A stretch of 64,000 nt of DNA from Paramagnetospirillum kuznetsovii (lineage in GTDB: Bacteria; Pseudomonadota; Alphaproteobacteria; Rhodospirillales; Magnetospirillaceae). How positions within the stretch are numbered: the first letter of the stretch is position 1; the number at the start of each line of letters is the position of its first letter. This document shows positions 53,118 through 62,160 of the stretch, piece by piece. A program made the position numbers and the translations under genes. The stretch lies in the NCBI RefSeq assembly GCF_003284725.1, contig NZ_PGTO01000008.1:1-64000 (forward strand). Direction: 5' to 3'. The notes under the pieces are model-generated. The model was not told the origin of the DNA. It did no database searches and saw only the letters and a list, made by a program, of their open reading frames with translations.

Positions 53118-55027
53118 GCAATGGATTCAGCTTTCAGCCTGGCGCCTCGGTTCTCTGGCGTGGCAAGCGCTGCACCATCGTCGAGGCGGTGACGGCCTCC
53201 TCGGTCCTGCTCGACGTCGGGGATGGTCTGGACAAGGAGGTGGTGCCCGTCTCCAAGCTGCGATCGCTCAAGGATGCCGAACCCGCTCAGGCCGATCGTA
53301 GCTTGGACGGGTTGGCTCCCGAAGACCTGGTCGAGGCCAAGCGGCGCTTCGCCATCATCAAGCCACTGGTGCGCTGCGAGCGACGACGAGAAAAGGACGT
53401 CCTTGGGATTGCCGAGGCCAATGGAATCTGCCGAACGACGATCTATGACTGGATCAGGCTGTACGAAGGGCGGCGTCGGGTCAGCGATCTCGCGCCGAGA
53501 CGGAAGGGGCGCAAGATGCCCAAGCGTCTGGCACCCGAGGTCGAGGCGATCATCGCCAGCGTCATCGACGAAAAGTACCTCTCCACGCAGAAGGCCAGCG
53601 GCGAGGAGGTCATCCTGGAGGTCGAGCGCCGCTGCCGAGCCGCGAGGCAGGAGACCAAGCCGTGTGCCGGCTCTATCCGGGCCCGGCTGCGCGCCGTCGA
53701 TCCCAAGCTGAAAGTGCTGCGGCGCGAGGGTAAGAAGGCCGCCCACGACAAGTTCGGGGCGGTGAAGGGCAACTTCCCCGGTGCCGATGTGCCACTGGCC
53801 GTCGTGCAGATCGACCACACCCTGCTCGACATCATGGTGCTCGACGAGGAGATGCGGCTGCCCATCGGTCGTCCATGGCTGACTCTGGCTATCGATGTCT
53901 TCAGTCGCATGGTGGTGGGCTATCACCTCTCGCTCGACAATCCCGGCGCCTTCGCCGTCGGTCTCTGCCTGTGCCATGGAATGCTGGACAAGGCGGCGGA
54001 ACTGGAGCGATTGGGCGTCAAGGGTGAGTGGCCGGTCTGGGGCAAGCCCCGCATGATCCACTCCGACAACGGCAAGGATTTCCGCAGCTACCTGATCCAG
54101 GACACCCTGGACGAACACGATATCCGCTACGAATTTCGCCCGCCGAAGACGCCCCATTACGGCGGTCACATCGAGCGCCTGGCCGGGACCTTGGCGAGGA
54201 AAGTCCACGCCCTTCCCGGTGCCACCTTCTCCAACCCCAAGCAGCGCGGTGAGTACAAGTCCGAAGCCAAGGCCCAGATGACGCTGCGGGACTTGCGCCC
54301 CTGGCTGCTCAACCTCATCGTCGGCGTCTACCACAACAAGGTCCATAGCGGGATCGGCTGCCCGCCCTTGGCCCGGTGGAATGACGGTATCATGGGCACC
54401 GACCGGTTCCGGGGCATTGGCCTGCCCGAACCCATCCCCAATCCTCGGCGGCTGCGCCTGGATTTCCTGCCCTTCATCGAGCGCACGGTGCAGCCGGAAG
54501 GCATCGTTTGGGACAAGATTTGGTACCGCGATCCGCTGCTGTCCCAGTGGGTCCGGGCTGACGAAGGCCGCCGGCGGCGGAAGTTCAAGGTCCGCCGCGA
54601 CCCAACCGACATCTCCAAGCTCTACTTTCTCGATCCGAGGCTTAGCGACTATGTCGAGATTCCCTATCGCGACATCGGGCGGCCATCGATCTCGCTGTGG
54701 GAGTACCGGGCGGTCGACTTGGCTGCGCCGCCAGGGCAAAGCTGCCGAGAACGAGCAGGCGATCTTCGACGCTTACGAGGACATGCACCGTATCACCACC
54801 GAGGCGGCCCGCCAAACCAAGCGTGCCCGCCGCGAACAGGCCAAGAAACGAGAGCTCGGCAAGCACCGCGCGGAACTGACCCTGGACCCGCCGCGCCCGC
54901 CATCGGAATCGCCGACAAAGCCCAAGGCCACGCGGCGCCGCGACGGTCATCTGGCCCTGGTGGTCGACAACCAGGCCGCCGATCCGCCGAAGCCCAAGCC
55001 GACATCCAACGACTTCGACTTCGATGA
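53114..55027 (+). CDS. tnsB: TnsB-type DDE transposase, frameshifted near its end
   Basis: 637 residues as read. HTH part about 60-200; integrase core about 230-440 with Asp in VVQIDHTLLD, Asp in MIHSDNGKDF and Glu in HYGGHIERLAG. The C-terminal beta-barrel region runs to SLWEYRAV near 54715. From there this frame is Arg/Pro-rich and unlike TnsB, while the overlapping frame ending at 55061 continues sensibly. One extra base near 54710-54722 therefore breaks the gene, or shifting is programmed. The catalytic core is intact; the TnsC-contacting tail is altered. Confidence 0.9.
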   Translation: MSNGFSFQPGASVLWRGKRCTIVEAVTASSVLLDVGDGLDKEVVPVSKLRSLKDAEPAQADRSLDGLAPEDLVEAKRRFAIIKPLVRCERRREKDVLGIAEANGICRTTIYDWIRLYEGRRRVSDLAPRRKGRKMPKRLAPEVEAIIASVIDEKYLSTQKASGEEVILEVERRCRAARQETKPCAGSIRARLRAVDPKLKVLRREGKKAAHDKFGAVKGNFPGADVPLAVVQIDHTLLDIMVLDEEMRLPIGRPWLTLAIDVFSRMVVGYHLSLDNPGAFAVGLCLCHGMLDKAAELERLGVKGEWPVWGKPRMIHSDNGKDFRSYLIQDTLDEHDIRYEFRPPKTPHYGGHIERLAGTLARKVHALPGATFSNPKQRGEYKSEAKAQMTLRDLRPWLLNLIVGVYHNKVHSGIGCPPLARWNDGIMGTDRFRGIGLPEPIPNPRRLRLDFLPFIERTVQPEGIVWDKIWYRDPLLSQWVRADEGRRRRKFKVRRDPTDISKLYFLDPRLSDYVEIPYRDIGRPSISLWEYRAVDLAAPPGQSCRERAGDLRRLRGHAPYHHRGGPPNQACPPRTGQETRARQAPRGTDPGPAAPAIGIADKAQGHAAPRRSSGPGGRQPGRRSAEAQADIQRLRLR

Positions 55028-55061
55028 TGCCGAGATCAAGATGGGGGTAGAAGAATGGTGA
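54717..55061 (+). pseudogene. Displaced C-terminal part of TnsB
   Basis: In the +1-shifted frame the sequence reads WLRRQGKAAENEQAIFDAYE, then MHRITTEAARQTKRARREQAK, and ends DDAEIKMGVEEW with a stop that overlaps the tnsC start (ATGGTGA). This is the expected TnsB tail and coupling. It shows where the reading frame was lost. Confidence 0.8.
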
Positions 55062-55954
55062 CGCCCGATCTGTTTGCGCTCAATCCGGCGCCCATGCTGC
55101 CGTTGGATTTCCCCCAGGATGAGCTTGAGGGGCGCATCCGCCGCATTCGCAGCCCGCGCTACGTCGCATACGAGGCGGGTGAAGCGATCCTCGGCCGTCT
55201 GGCCTGGCTCTATGACCACCCCAAGGTGGTCCGGCCGCCGTGCAGCCTGATCTATAGCGACACCAACAACGGCAAGACGGCCCTGGCGCAGAAGTTCGTC
55301 CGCGACCACAGTCCGGCCGAGGACAGTCCCGACTTCGGCAAGCGCCCGGTGGTCTACGCCCATGCCCCGCCCTATGCCGATATCAGCGGCCTTTACGATG
55401 CGATCCTGCGCTCGCTGGGCGCCCCCTATCGGTCAACGGCCCGGCCCCAGGCCAAGTGGGACCAGTTGCTCCAGCTACTGGCTGCCGTCGGCACCCGGGT
55501 GCTGATCCTCGACGAGGTGAGCAACTTCCTGATCGGCAAGGTGGATCAGCGCTCCATGGTGCTGAACAGCCTGAAGAGCCTCAGCAACGAGCTGAAGATC
55601 CCCGTGGTGGCCATGGGCACCCAGGATGCGGTGCGTGTCTTCCAGACCGACCAACAATTGGGTAACCGCTTCGAGCCGATCGGTATCCCGCGCTGGAGCG
55701 TGAGCCGGGAATACGCACTGTTCGTGGCGCGGTATGCCCAGAGCCTGGAGCTGCGGCAGGAGAGCGACTTCCGCTCGAAGGAGTTGATCGGCCGTATCCA
55801 TGCCATGTCAGAGGGGCTGACCGGCGAGACCTGCAAGCTGCTGGCCCTGGCCGCAGAGACTGCGATTCACACGGGACGGGAGGTCATCGACATGGGGACG
55901 CTGGATCAAGTGCCGTGGGTGATGCCTAGTGAGAGGAGGCGGACGGCTAGGTGA
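55055..55954 (+). CDS. tnsC: TnsC/TniB-type AAA+ transposition regulator
   Basis: 299 residues. Walker A region reads SLIYSDTNNGKTALAQKF, where the first Gly of the usual GxxxxGKT is replaced, as in several TniB proteins. Walker B is RVLILDEVSNFL, and VVAMGTQDAVRVF is sensor-like. TnsC forms an ATP-dependent filament on target DNA that links TniQ to TnsA/TnsB. The start overlaps the displaced TnsB tail. It converges with the cargo operon, leaving 13 bases between stops. Confidence 0.9.
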   Translation: MVTPDLFALNPAPMLPLDFPQDELEGRIRRIRSPRYVAYEAGEAILGRLAWLYDHPKVVRPPCSLIYSDTNNGKTALAQKFVRDHSPAEDSPDFGKRPVVYAHAPPYADISGLYDAILRSLGAPYRSTARPQAKWDQLLQLLAAVGTRVLILDEVSNFLIGKVDQRSMVLNSLKSLSNELKIPVVAMGTQDAVRVFQTDQQLGNRFEPIGIPRWSVSREYALFVARYAQSLELRQESDFRSKELIGRIHAMSEGLTGETCKLLALAAETAIHTGREVIDMGTLDQVPWVMPSERRRTAR

Positions 55955-55967
55955 TCATCCCCAGCGA

Positions 55968-56966
55968 TTAGATAACCTCCGCATAATAAGGGAAATAGCG
56001 GTGAAATTTCACATACTGCTCCAGCATTTCCCGTGAAATGGGGGCGTTCTCCATGCCGTCATTTGGGCCTAGGCCGTCGAGGCCAATCATCTTGCAGTCG
56101 TTGCGAAGATTGTATGGAACGGTGCAGTCGATTAATATTTTTTCTTTCGGAGTTAAATGCGGAACCTCAATCCTAAGTTGAGGTTCCTCGCCAATATAGA
56201 AGAACCTCTTGTCAAGATTAAGCGATGTCAGTGTCGTCTCGTCTGATTTGTCGCATAGCATTCCGCCGACCGTGATCATTGGAGCGCCATCACGATAGTA
56301 GATATTGTACAAGGGGATGAATTTCACGGTCCTACCTAGGCGGACGGGGATGCTCTTCATGTGATCAAGGAAAATACGCGCGAGCGTACTCGGGTATGTT
56401 TCGTTCTTTAGGTCATCCTCTTTAACCCAACTGGGCACAAGGTGTTTCAACAGATCTTTGAGCCCTTCAAGGCGAGGCTTAAAGCCTTTTCCGGTATCTT
56501 TCCTTAACCTTATCCGCTCCCCGTGAGCGTTCATGGAGAACATAACAATGGAGCCGCTGCTTGCGTGACGAAAAAAGATTTCGATATCCTCTTCTGCCGG
56601 CGCTTCGCCAGGCCCCTTGTCGTAGTCCAGCCAAACTATTGACCTTTTCTTGTCTTCAATAGCAGAAGCGAGGACCTCTGTTGAATAACCTCCCAGGACG
56701 CAAATGCACGTATGAGGGCGATTGAACTCCGCGCGTCGCACGGCATCCTCTCCGCCTCCCTCGATTGAGATCATATCGGAGATTTGAAGGGTGCGGTGAA
56801 AGAGCGCGAAGTCTGTGAACCACATGGAGCCGAACCCCACATACCGATAGTCCGATATGTTGAATTGCGGGGCGAGGGCGGCCAAGCTCTCCGCTAGCAG
56901 CTTTCGCTCAACATTTTTATTCGGCCGGACTGAGTAGTTTACAACGTCAAAGGAATTGCCGGCCAT
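55968..56966 (-). CDS. Rossmann-like protein of the GHKL/Vsr/Dcm operon
   Basis: 332 residues, last gene of the cargo operon. YRYVGFGSMWFTDFALFHRT, then ISDMISIEGG and SIVWLDYDKGPG have the loop-strand pattern of a methyltransferase-like Rossmann fold, but no catalytic motif is clear. The C-terminal half is mixed alpha/beta (KFIPLYNIYYRDGAPMITVG). Its ATG at 56966 lies one base after the GHKL-1 stop, so the two are tightly coupled. It may modify or regulate the defence system; function unknown. Confidence 0.6.
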   Translation of the reverse strand: MAGNSFDVVNYSVRPNKNVERKLLAESLAALAPQFNISDYRYVGFGSMWFTDFALFHRTLQISDMISIEGGGEDAVRRAEFNRPHTCICVLGGYSTEVLASAIEDKKRSIVWLDYDKGPGEAPAEEDIEIFFRHASSGSIVMFSMNAHGERIRLRKDTGKGFKPRLEGLKDLLKHLVPSWVKEDDLKNETYPSTLARIFLDHMKSIPVRLGRTVKFIPLYNIYYRDGAPMITVGGMLCDKSDETTLTSLNLDKRFFYIGEEPQLRIEVPHLTPKEKILIDCTVPYNLRNDCKMIGLDGLGPNDGMENAPISREMLEQYVKFHRYFPYYAEVI

Positions 56967-56967
56967 C

Positions 56968-58311
56968 TCAGTCGACCTCATTCTCTTTGTAGAATTTGAA
57001 TGTCTCGATACCAACGTCCCTGTAGCTCATATGTTCATTGCCGAGTGCAGTCGCGACCGCCTTGAGATCATCTAGCGTGACGCTGTAATTTATGTTTGCC
57101 ATTCTCACTTTCGGCTTTGCCTCGAAACGCGGAACGGAGATGGCTTTAATTTCGCTAATTCTCTTAATCGGCACTGATGTGGCTTGTCGTTCAATTGCCT
57201 TTGCTTGCTCCAAATAGCCTTTCCGCTGATTGGTGTAGTCGATCCATTCTCTTGTCGCGTCCCTCATTTTCGCGAGGGCGCGCCGATAGACGGGGGCATG
57301 CACTTCGATATCCCGCTTTGTAGTCGTCCATGGCAGTAATGCGGGATCCTGAGATTCGAAGAAGGCCAGCCCCATGAACCCGTTGTATTGGGGGTGCCAA
57401 GAAGGGAAGGAGCCGCCTTCTGTCCAAACCGTTTTATCATTTTTGTTGGCGGCAATGACAATGCGGTCGTTGCAGATGACGTACCAGCCGCAATATTCCA
57501 CCTCTTTCATCTTTTCATCGACAGAGCCCTCATCAGGAGGCGGTCCGGCCATTCCGGCCTTGATCGTAACTCTCACGCCAGTTTCTTCGTCGGTGTAGTG
57601 TAGGTATGCAGGAGAGAAGCCCCCGCCCTCGCGAAGAGTGAATTGATAGGGGTTTACTTCGCTATCGCCCATGAAAACCTTAAATCCTTTCTGGATAAAG
57701 AAAGAGTAGTCTCGGGCAATTGACTTCCAGACTTTGTCAAGAAATTCAGGGGAATTCACTTCTTCGTTTACAAAATCCGCGAGCGGACTAAGTGTTATGG
57801 TTGTCCCTGGCGTCTTCGCCTTGCATTCTGTCAGATCGAAGGCCCATTCGCCGGATTTTTCCCATTTAGAAACATCTATATCGACCTCAAAAGCCCCGGC
57901 TGAGGTGGATGAAACAACCTTTGCCATTTTCCCTATTCGAAAAATGGCTCGCTTCATTCCAATGCCGTAAAGCCCGATAGAATGTTCAGCAGTTTGAATG
58001 GCGGGAACGCCCCCATTCACGTCAGGATCAGGTTTTCCGAAATAGAAGGCATAGTTCTTGGCCTCGGCTAAGGGAATGCCACCGCAATTATCCTCGATAC
58101 AGAAACTATTATCTTTGATTTTTATGCGGGCCCAGAACCCATCGTACGCATTCTCACGGTCCAGCGAGCCATGTCTGCGAGCCACTTCTTTAGAGGCTCC
58201 ATCAAGTGCGTTATCCAACAAATCGAGGATGCAGTCCTCGATCGAGATGTCACGTGTGATCATTCGCACGAAGAAACGCTTGGTGGGGAGCGCCTTTGCC
58301 TGGTCGGCCAT
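56968..58311 (-). CDS. GHKL ATPase, MutL/MORC-like (GHKL-1)
   Basis: 447 residues. N-box ILDLLDNALDGASK (about residues 30-43), G1 box IEDNCGGIPL, G2 box LYGIGMKRAIFRIG and TTITLSPL mark an active GHKL ATPase of the MutL/Hsp90/MORC superfamily. A transducer-like domain follows, with KTVWTEGGSFPSWHPQYNGF. The C-terminal end is charged and helical. GGAGAG precedes the ATG at 58311. Such ATPases occur in prokaryotic restriction-modification operons with Vsr and C5-methylases. Confidence 0.82.
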   Translation of the reverse strand: MADQAKALPTKRFFVRMITRDISIEDCILDLLDNALDGASKEVARRHGSLDRENAYDGFWARIKIKDNSFCIEDNCGGIPLAEAKNYAFYFGKPDPDVNGGVPAIQTAEHSIGLYGIGMKRAIFRIGKMAKVVSSTSAGAFEVDIDVSKWEKSGEWAFDLTECKAKTPGTTITLSPLADFVNEEVNSPEFLDKVWKSIARDYSFFIQKGFKVFMGDSEVNPYQFTLREGGGFSPAYLHYTDEETGVRVTIKAGMAGPPPDEGSVDEKMKEVEYCGWYVICNDRIVIAANKNDKTVWTEGGSFPSWHPQYNGFMGLAFFESQDPALLPWTTTKRDIEVHAPVYRRALAKMRDATREWIDYTNQRKGYLEQAKAIERQATSVPIKRISEIKAISVPRFEAKPKVRMANINYSVTLDDLKAVATALGNEHMSYRDVGIETFKFYKENEVD

Positions 58312-58378
58312 CAGTCTCTCCGGTATGGTTGTGGCGCGCATACTCTAACAGTCAACGGTAGAAGATGGAATGGTTAGG

Positions 58379-58810
58379 TTAAAAGCCTAATTTGCCGTCC
58401 TGGGGGTGAAGTATGTGTCTGAGCAGTTGTTCAAGGCGATCCGGCGGCGCCGTTTCACATTGCCAGATAACGCAGACTCTCCACCCGAGCCGCTCAAGCT
58501 TGCGCCTGTCCTCGGCGTCACGCTCGACATTCCTCAGGAATTTTTCTTCCCAAAATTTTAGATTGCTTTTTGGTGTCGTGGCTTTCTTGCAATCTTGATG
58601 CCGATGCCAAAAGCAACCGTGTACAAAAATCACAGTCTTCTTTCTTGAGAAAACGATGTCTGGGCAGCCAGGAAGCTTTTTCACATGGAGCCGAAATCTC
58701 AGGCCGAGTCTGTGAGCCATCCGGCGAACCAGCAACTCCGGGGTGGTGTCTTTGGGCTTCACAGCCCGCATTATCTCGGATCGCTTCTCAACTGGCACAT
58801 GATCGACCAT
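58379..58810 (-). CDS. vsr: Very-short-patch-repair (Vsr) type endonuclease
   Basis: 143 residues, near the usual Vsr length. RSEIMRAVKPKDTTPELLVR is the N-terminal Vsr signature. PGCPDIVFSRKKTVIFVHGC carries the catalytic Asp and FWHRH the active-site His. LERLGWRVCVIWQCE closes the domain. Classical Vsr nicks T:G mismatches made by deamination of m5C; in GHKL-linked operons Vsr-like enzymes may instead act in restriction. It lies between the two GHKL genes. Confidence 0.92.
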   Translation of the reverse strand: MVDHVPVEKRSEIMRAVKPKDTTPELLVRRMAHRLGLRFRLHVKKLPGCPDIVFSRKKTVIFVHGCFWHRHQDCKKATTPKSNLKFWEEKFLRNVERDAEDRRKLERLGWRVCVIWQCETAPPDRLEQLLRHILHPQDGKLGF

Positions 58811-58837
58811 TAAAGGTGCCCAACCTCTTAGAAGGCC

Positions 58838-60586
58838 TTACCGGGTGGCCTTCTTACCCGGGTCGTTCTCAAGAATATACTTGATGACAGGCCAGCAGTC
58901 GTTTCGGATGGTCTTTATTTTTTCACTGCTCGTCATGGCCGTTTCGTGTACGACCTTCTGGATGCCGGGAAGATGTTTTTTAAAATGTTGCAGTGCTGTC
59001 GTGCACTCTCTGCGATATTCGACTGGGAATATATCCGAATTTGAAAGTACCCAGGTGACCATAATCGCGAGGGTCGGGGCATACAGCCCCTTTTGTTCCT
59101 CGGTGAAAGGGCGCCCATTTCGCTCTTGGTCCTCGAAAACCGACGTCGCCACATCATTGAATCTGCCGGCGCGCTTAACGTATTGGAATAGGGCTAGCTC
59201 AAAGATGGCCCGAAAAAGCATCGTCGCAGCGTATGGGCGTGTGGCTTCAAGGGCTGACGCTTCGACCACGAGCGCCTTAAGTTTGTCGTGATTGTGATCC
59301 ACGCCCACAGGCGGAAAGAGCGCCCCCCAATTTTCATTATGATCAGCATCGCTTGGCGGCGACGGCGACGGCGACGGCGACGGCGCTGGTGACGGTGGCG
59401 AGGTAGGGCCAGGATGCGGTCGAGCATCTGGGGGGCTCGGCTGCCCCGGGGGGGTGGGGGGAGCCGACTCGCCACCCCCCTTGTCCGGGCGTGCGGCCTT
59501 ATTCTCCTTCTTATATCTCTCAGCGAACGCTTGAAGCTGATCGGCTATCCTGACGAAAGCAGGAGAATACGGATTGATCGACGTTTTCTTGGTATCCCAG
59601 GGGAGTTCGCCAGAGGTCGCGAGTTCTTCGCTGACGAAGCGAACCCATCCGACAAAGCCGTAGTATTCCTGGTGCCACTTGCCAGTCCAGCCAAGTGATT
59701 TCTGATGCGTAGCGACCTCCACAATCCGGTCGTTGCACACGAAATACCATCCATACTGATCAGTCAGTTTCTTGTTAACAGACCGTTCGTAGCTAGGCTC
59801 GTCTGAGATCCTATAGTCCTGGTGCATACCGGCATCGATGAAAATTCGAACGCCATCGATTTCATCAGACTCAGTTTGATGCGTGACGGGACCGCTGTCC
59901 CGGATGCACGGGCCGAACGATGGGATTTGCGCCCCGTTCAAATAGATACGCAGCCCTTTTGATACGAAAATGCCATATCGCCGAGATAGTTCCCGGATGG
60001 CCGTTTCTTTCCAGTTAGGTGTGCTTGTCTCGTGTGAAACCATGCTTTCAAGTTCTTTAATGCAGATAAGTGTCTTTTGCCTTCCCTTTGATGAGACCCG
60101 CTGAGCGATCAATTCAGGGCCGCCCAGTTGCTCCCGCTTAAAAGCCATCATCGAGGCCTGCGCGCCGGTGTCTGTGGAGAGCCAGTACCGCTTGCCGAGT
60201 TTCATGAGCGCTCGCTTAAGGCCAATGCCGAAGCGCCCGATGCCGAACCGATGTGATGATTCGGTACCGGGCCGCAGCGTGCGATTGGCCAGAGTGTCCT
60301 CATCAATGCCGAAGGCATTGTCTAAAATAGCGATCCATCCGTCGCCAAAATGGAGCGAGATGCAAAATCCGCTGTAGGAGGCCGGGAGGCCATATCTGTC
60401 GAACGCGCAGGCGGGACTGGAGAGGAGCGTATTTCTCGCAGCATCGATGCAATTGTCGACCAAATCGTAGATCGATTCTAAGGTGGTGATATCCTTCGTG
60501 AGCGCGTTTTGGAGATAGTTCGGATCCACGTCCGTGCGGACTACGAATGTGTCATCGGTCGATGGTTTCCGGAATAGCCCATTCAT
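58838..60586 (-). CDS. GHKL ATPase, MORC-like, with linker and C-terminal domain (GHKL-2)
   Basis: 582 residues. N-box IYDLVDNCIDAARN, G1 box AILDNAFGIDEDTL and G2 box FGIGRFGIGLKRALMKLG are in residues about 38-130. As in GHKL-1 it has WTGKWHQEYYGFVGW in the transducer part. A Pro/Ser low-complexity linker (SPAPSPSPSPSPPS; DNA about 59350-59480 with GGCGAC repeats) leads to a helical C-terminal domain (about 435-575). The two GHKL proteins could form a heteromeric ATPase (inference). It starts 33 bases after the methyltransferase stop. Confidence 0.82.
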   Translation of the reverse strand: MNGLFRKPSTDDTFVVRTDVDPNYLQNALTKDITTLESIYDLVDNCIDAARNTLLSSPACAFDRYGLPASYSGFCISLHFGDGWIAILDNAFGIDEDTLANRTLRPGTESSHRFGIGRFGIGLKRALMKLGKRYWLSTDTGAQASMMAFKREQLGGPELIAQRVSSKGRQKTLICIKELESMVSHETSTPNWKETAIRELSRRYGIFVSKGLRIYLNGAQIPSFGPCIRDSGPVTHQTESDEIDGVRIFIDAGMHQDYRISDEPSYERSVNKKLTDQYGWYFVCNDRIVEVATHQKSLGWTGKWHQEYYGFVGWVRFVSEELATSGELPWDTKKTSINPYSPAFVRIADQLQAFAERYKKENKAARPDKGGGESAPPTPPGQPSPPDARPHPGPTSPPSPAPSPSPSPSPPSDADHNENWGALFPPVGVDHNHDKLKALVVEASALEATRPYAATMLFRAIFELALFQYVKRAGRFNDVATSVFEDQERNGRPFTEEQKGLYAPTLAIMVTWVLSNSDIFPVEYRRECTTALQHFKKHLPGIQKVVHETAMTSSEKIKTIRNDCWPVIKYILENDPGKKATR

Positions 60587-60619
60587 GGCGGCCCCACGAT
60601 CTGTTGCGTGGCGATAATG

Positions 60620-61774
60620 TTATGCGCGCACCCGCAGTGGCGCAATGCCGCCGTACATCTTTTGGATTATTGTCGTGAGGATCCCCTGGCCAACCAGCGG
60701 AGAGACGCTATTTCCAATCATTCTGAAGCTGTGCCATTTGGTCGGGTGAAACACGAACCAGTCAGGAAACCCCTGCAGCCTAGCCGCTTCTCTAACCGTA
60801 ATAACGCGGGGCTCGCTTGGATGTATTGGGCGCATTGCTTGAAAGCCACCGCGATCAGCTCCTGTGCCAGCGCGCAGGGTGGGGCAGTGGCCATCCCAAG
60901 CTAGGCGAGGATACCTGCTCACAGGTTCGGTTTTCCCGTTCCCAGTCTCGGCGAAGCGTTTTACGACAGCAGGGGTGTGGACAGTGTTGAAGTGGCCGGA
61001 ACTTTGGCCCTTTTTAAGCCGTTCGACCGCCTCGGGCCAGCCAAGCGTCGCAATGGGGGATTTGCGCATCATACGCGCGTACGCGGGCGCGGCGTCGGGG
61101 CCGACTGTTCGGTCAGGGTAGTGTGCCCAGCCAAATTCGCCTTTCTGATCGGCGACCGGTGAGGGGAGGTCGCCGATTGCGTTGACTACGGTTACTGGCG
61201 TATCGGTGTTGCCCTGCTCCAGATCTGCTGGCGACAGTTCGTCCACATAAGACCTGTCGAACCCGATAACGACAACGCGTCTGCGCGCGGTGGGGGCGCC
61301 ATACCTGAGCGCGTTAATAATAACGGGGCCTACAATGGTGTAGCGATTGGAAACTGTATCTATCGCAGCCTGGAGGTTCTCGATGTTCCCCGTATCCAGC
61401 AGCCCCTCGACGTTTTCCATCACGAAAAAGCGAGGCTGTAGAATTGCCACATGCCGAAAGAAGTGTCCGATGAGCGTATTCCGAGGGTCGCCTTTCTCTC
61501 GTTTGCCGATGCGGCTGAACCCCTGGCACGGCGGGCCGCCGATGACGCCGTCGATTTGTTGATCCCCGAGGATAAATGCCCACGCATCCTTATCGATTTC
61601 GCCAATGTCGGCCTGGATTGCTCGCGTATTGGGAAAATTTAACCTGTAGGCGGATTGCAAAATCGGCTCGATATCTATGGCGGCAAAACTATGGCATCCC
61701 GCCAACTCCGCTCCCAAGCCAAAGCCGCCACATCCGCAAAATAGGTCTACTATCCTAGGATAGGAAGTCGTCAT
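60620..61774 (-). CDS. dcm: DNA (cytosine-5) methyltransferase
   Basis: 384 residues. Motif I VDLFCGCGGFGLGAEL, motif IV GGPPCQGFSRIGK with the catalytic Cys, motif VI FFVMENVEG, motif VIII TARRRVVVIGF, a variable target-recognition region (about 180-290), then motif IX REAARLQGFPDW and motif X MIGNSVSP are in the normal order. First gene of the leftward cargo operon. ATG at 61774 or 61777 follows GAGGGG. It would protect self DNA; the target sequence is unknown. Confidence 0.93.
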   Translation of the reverse strand: MTTSYPRIVDLFCGCGGFGLGAELAGCHSFAAIDIEPILQSAYRLNFPNTRAIQADIGEIDKDAWAFILGDQQIDGVIGGPPCQGFSRIGKREKGDPRNTLIGHFFRHVAILQPRFFVMENVEGLLDTGNIENLQAAIDTVSNRYTIVGPVIINALRYGAPTARRRVVVIGFDRSYVDELSPADLEQGNTDTPVTVVNAIGDLPSPVADQKGEFGWAHYPDRTVGPDAAPAYARMMRKSPIATLGWPEAVERLKKGQSSGHFNTVHTPAVVKRFAETGNGKTEPVSRYPRLAWDGHCPTLRAGTGADRGGFQAMRPIHPSEPRVITVREAARLQGFPDWFVFHPTKWHSFRMIGNSVSPLVGQGILTTIIQKMYGGIAPLRVRA

Positions 61775-62160
61775 CATCCCCTCGCATACCACCTTTAGAG
61801 GGACTATGACATGTCCGGAAAGGAAATTCGATCGAAAAATAGGCAGCGATGGAAGCTGGGGCGGTTCTGATCTCCGCCCTGCCTGATGACAAACGAGGGG
61901 GCGCCGCCCATCAGCCTAGATTCAATCGTGCAGTAGAAAGCTTCTATGTCAGTGAGGGGGGCATTGCCGAATCCATCGGAAGTCGAAAGGTCGGTGGCTG
62001 ACGGGGCGGGTGTTCTTCTCGAACGGACGCCAGATTCTGTTCTAAATTTAAGCGGCAGCTGCCAATTTGTCCGCTTTAAGGGTGGCATACAATCCGGCTC
62101 AAAGGGCCGAGCCACTCGAGCCGTTGCACTTTTCAGTCCGATTCATGCCTGAATCCGACA
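61775..62160. other. Right end of the Tn7-like element
   Basis: No credible gene in about 385 bases. TnsB-site-like motifs in + orientation are at 62069-62084 (GTCCGCTTTAAGGGTG) and 62091-62108 (AATCCGGCTCAAAGGGCC). The end TTCAGNCCGACA-type terminus is at 62149-62160 (CTGAATCCGACA). The promoter of the cargo operon must also lie here. Confidence 0.6.

Larger units (their letters stand above)
50769..62160. mobile_element. Tn7-like transposon with defence cargo
   Basis: About 11.4 kb. Left end TGTCGCTTTCAG starts at 50769; the right end, read inward from 62160, is TGTCGGATTCAG (10 of 12 match). Both are flanked by TTAGC (50764-50768 and 62161-62165), the 5-bp duplication expected for Tn7/Tn5053-type elements. 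The left half encodes TniQ, TnsA, TnsB and TnsC; the right half encodes a leftward five-gene modification/restriction-like operon. Repeated ATCCGGnTTAAAGG-like motifs near both ends may bind TnsB. Confidence 0.92.

Noticed and set aside
59340-59480. GGCGAC-rich simple repeat as a regulatory repeat
   Set aside because: It is inside the GHKL-2 gene and encodes a Pro/Ser linker between domains.
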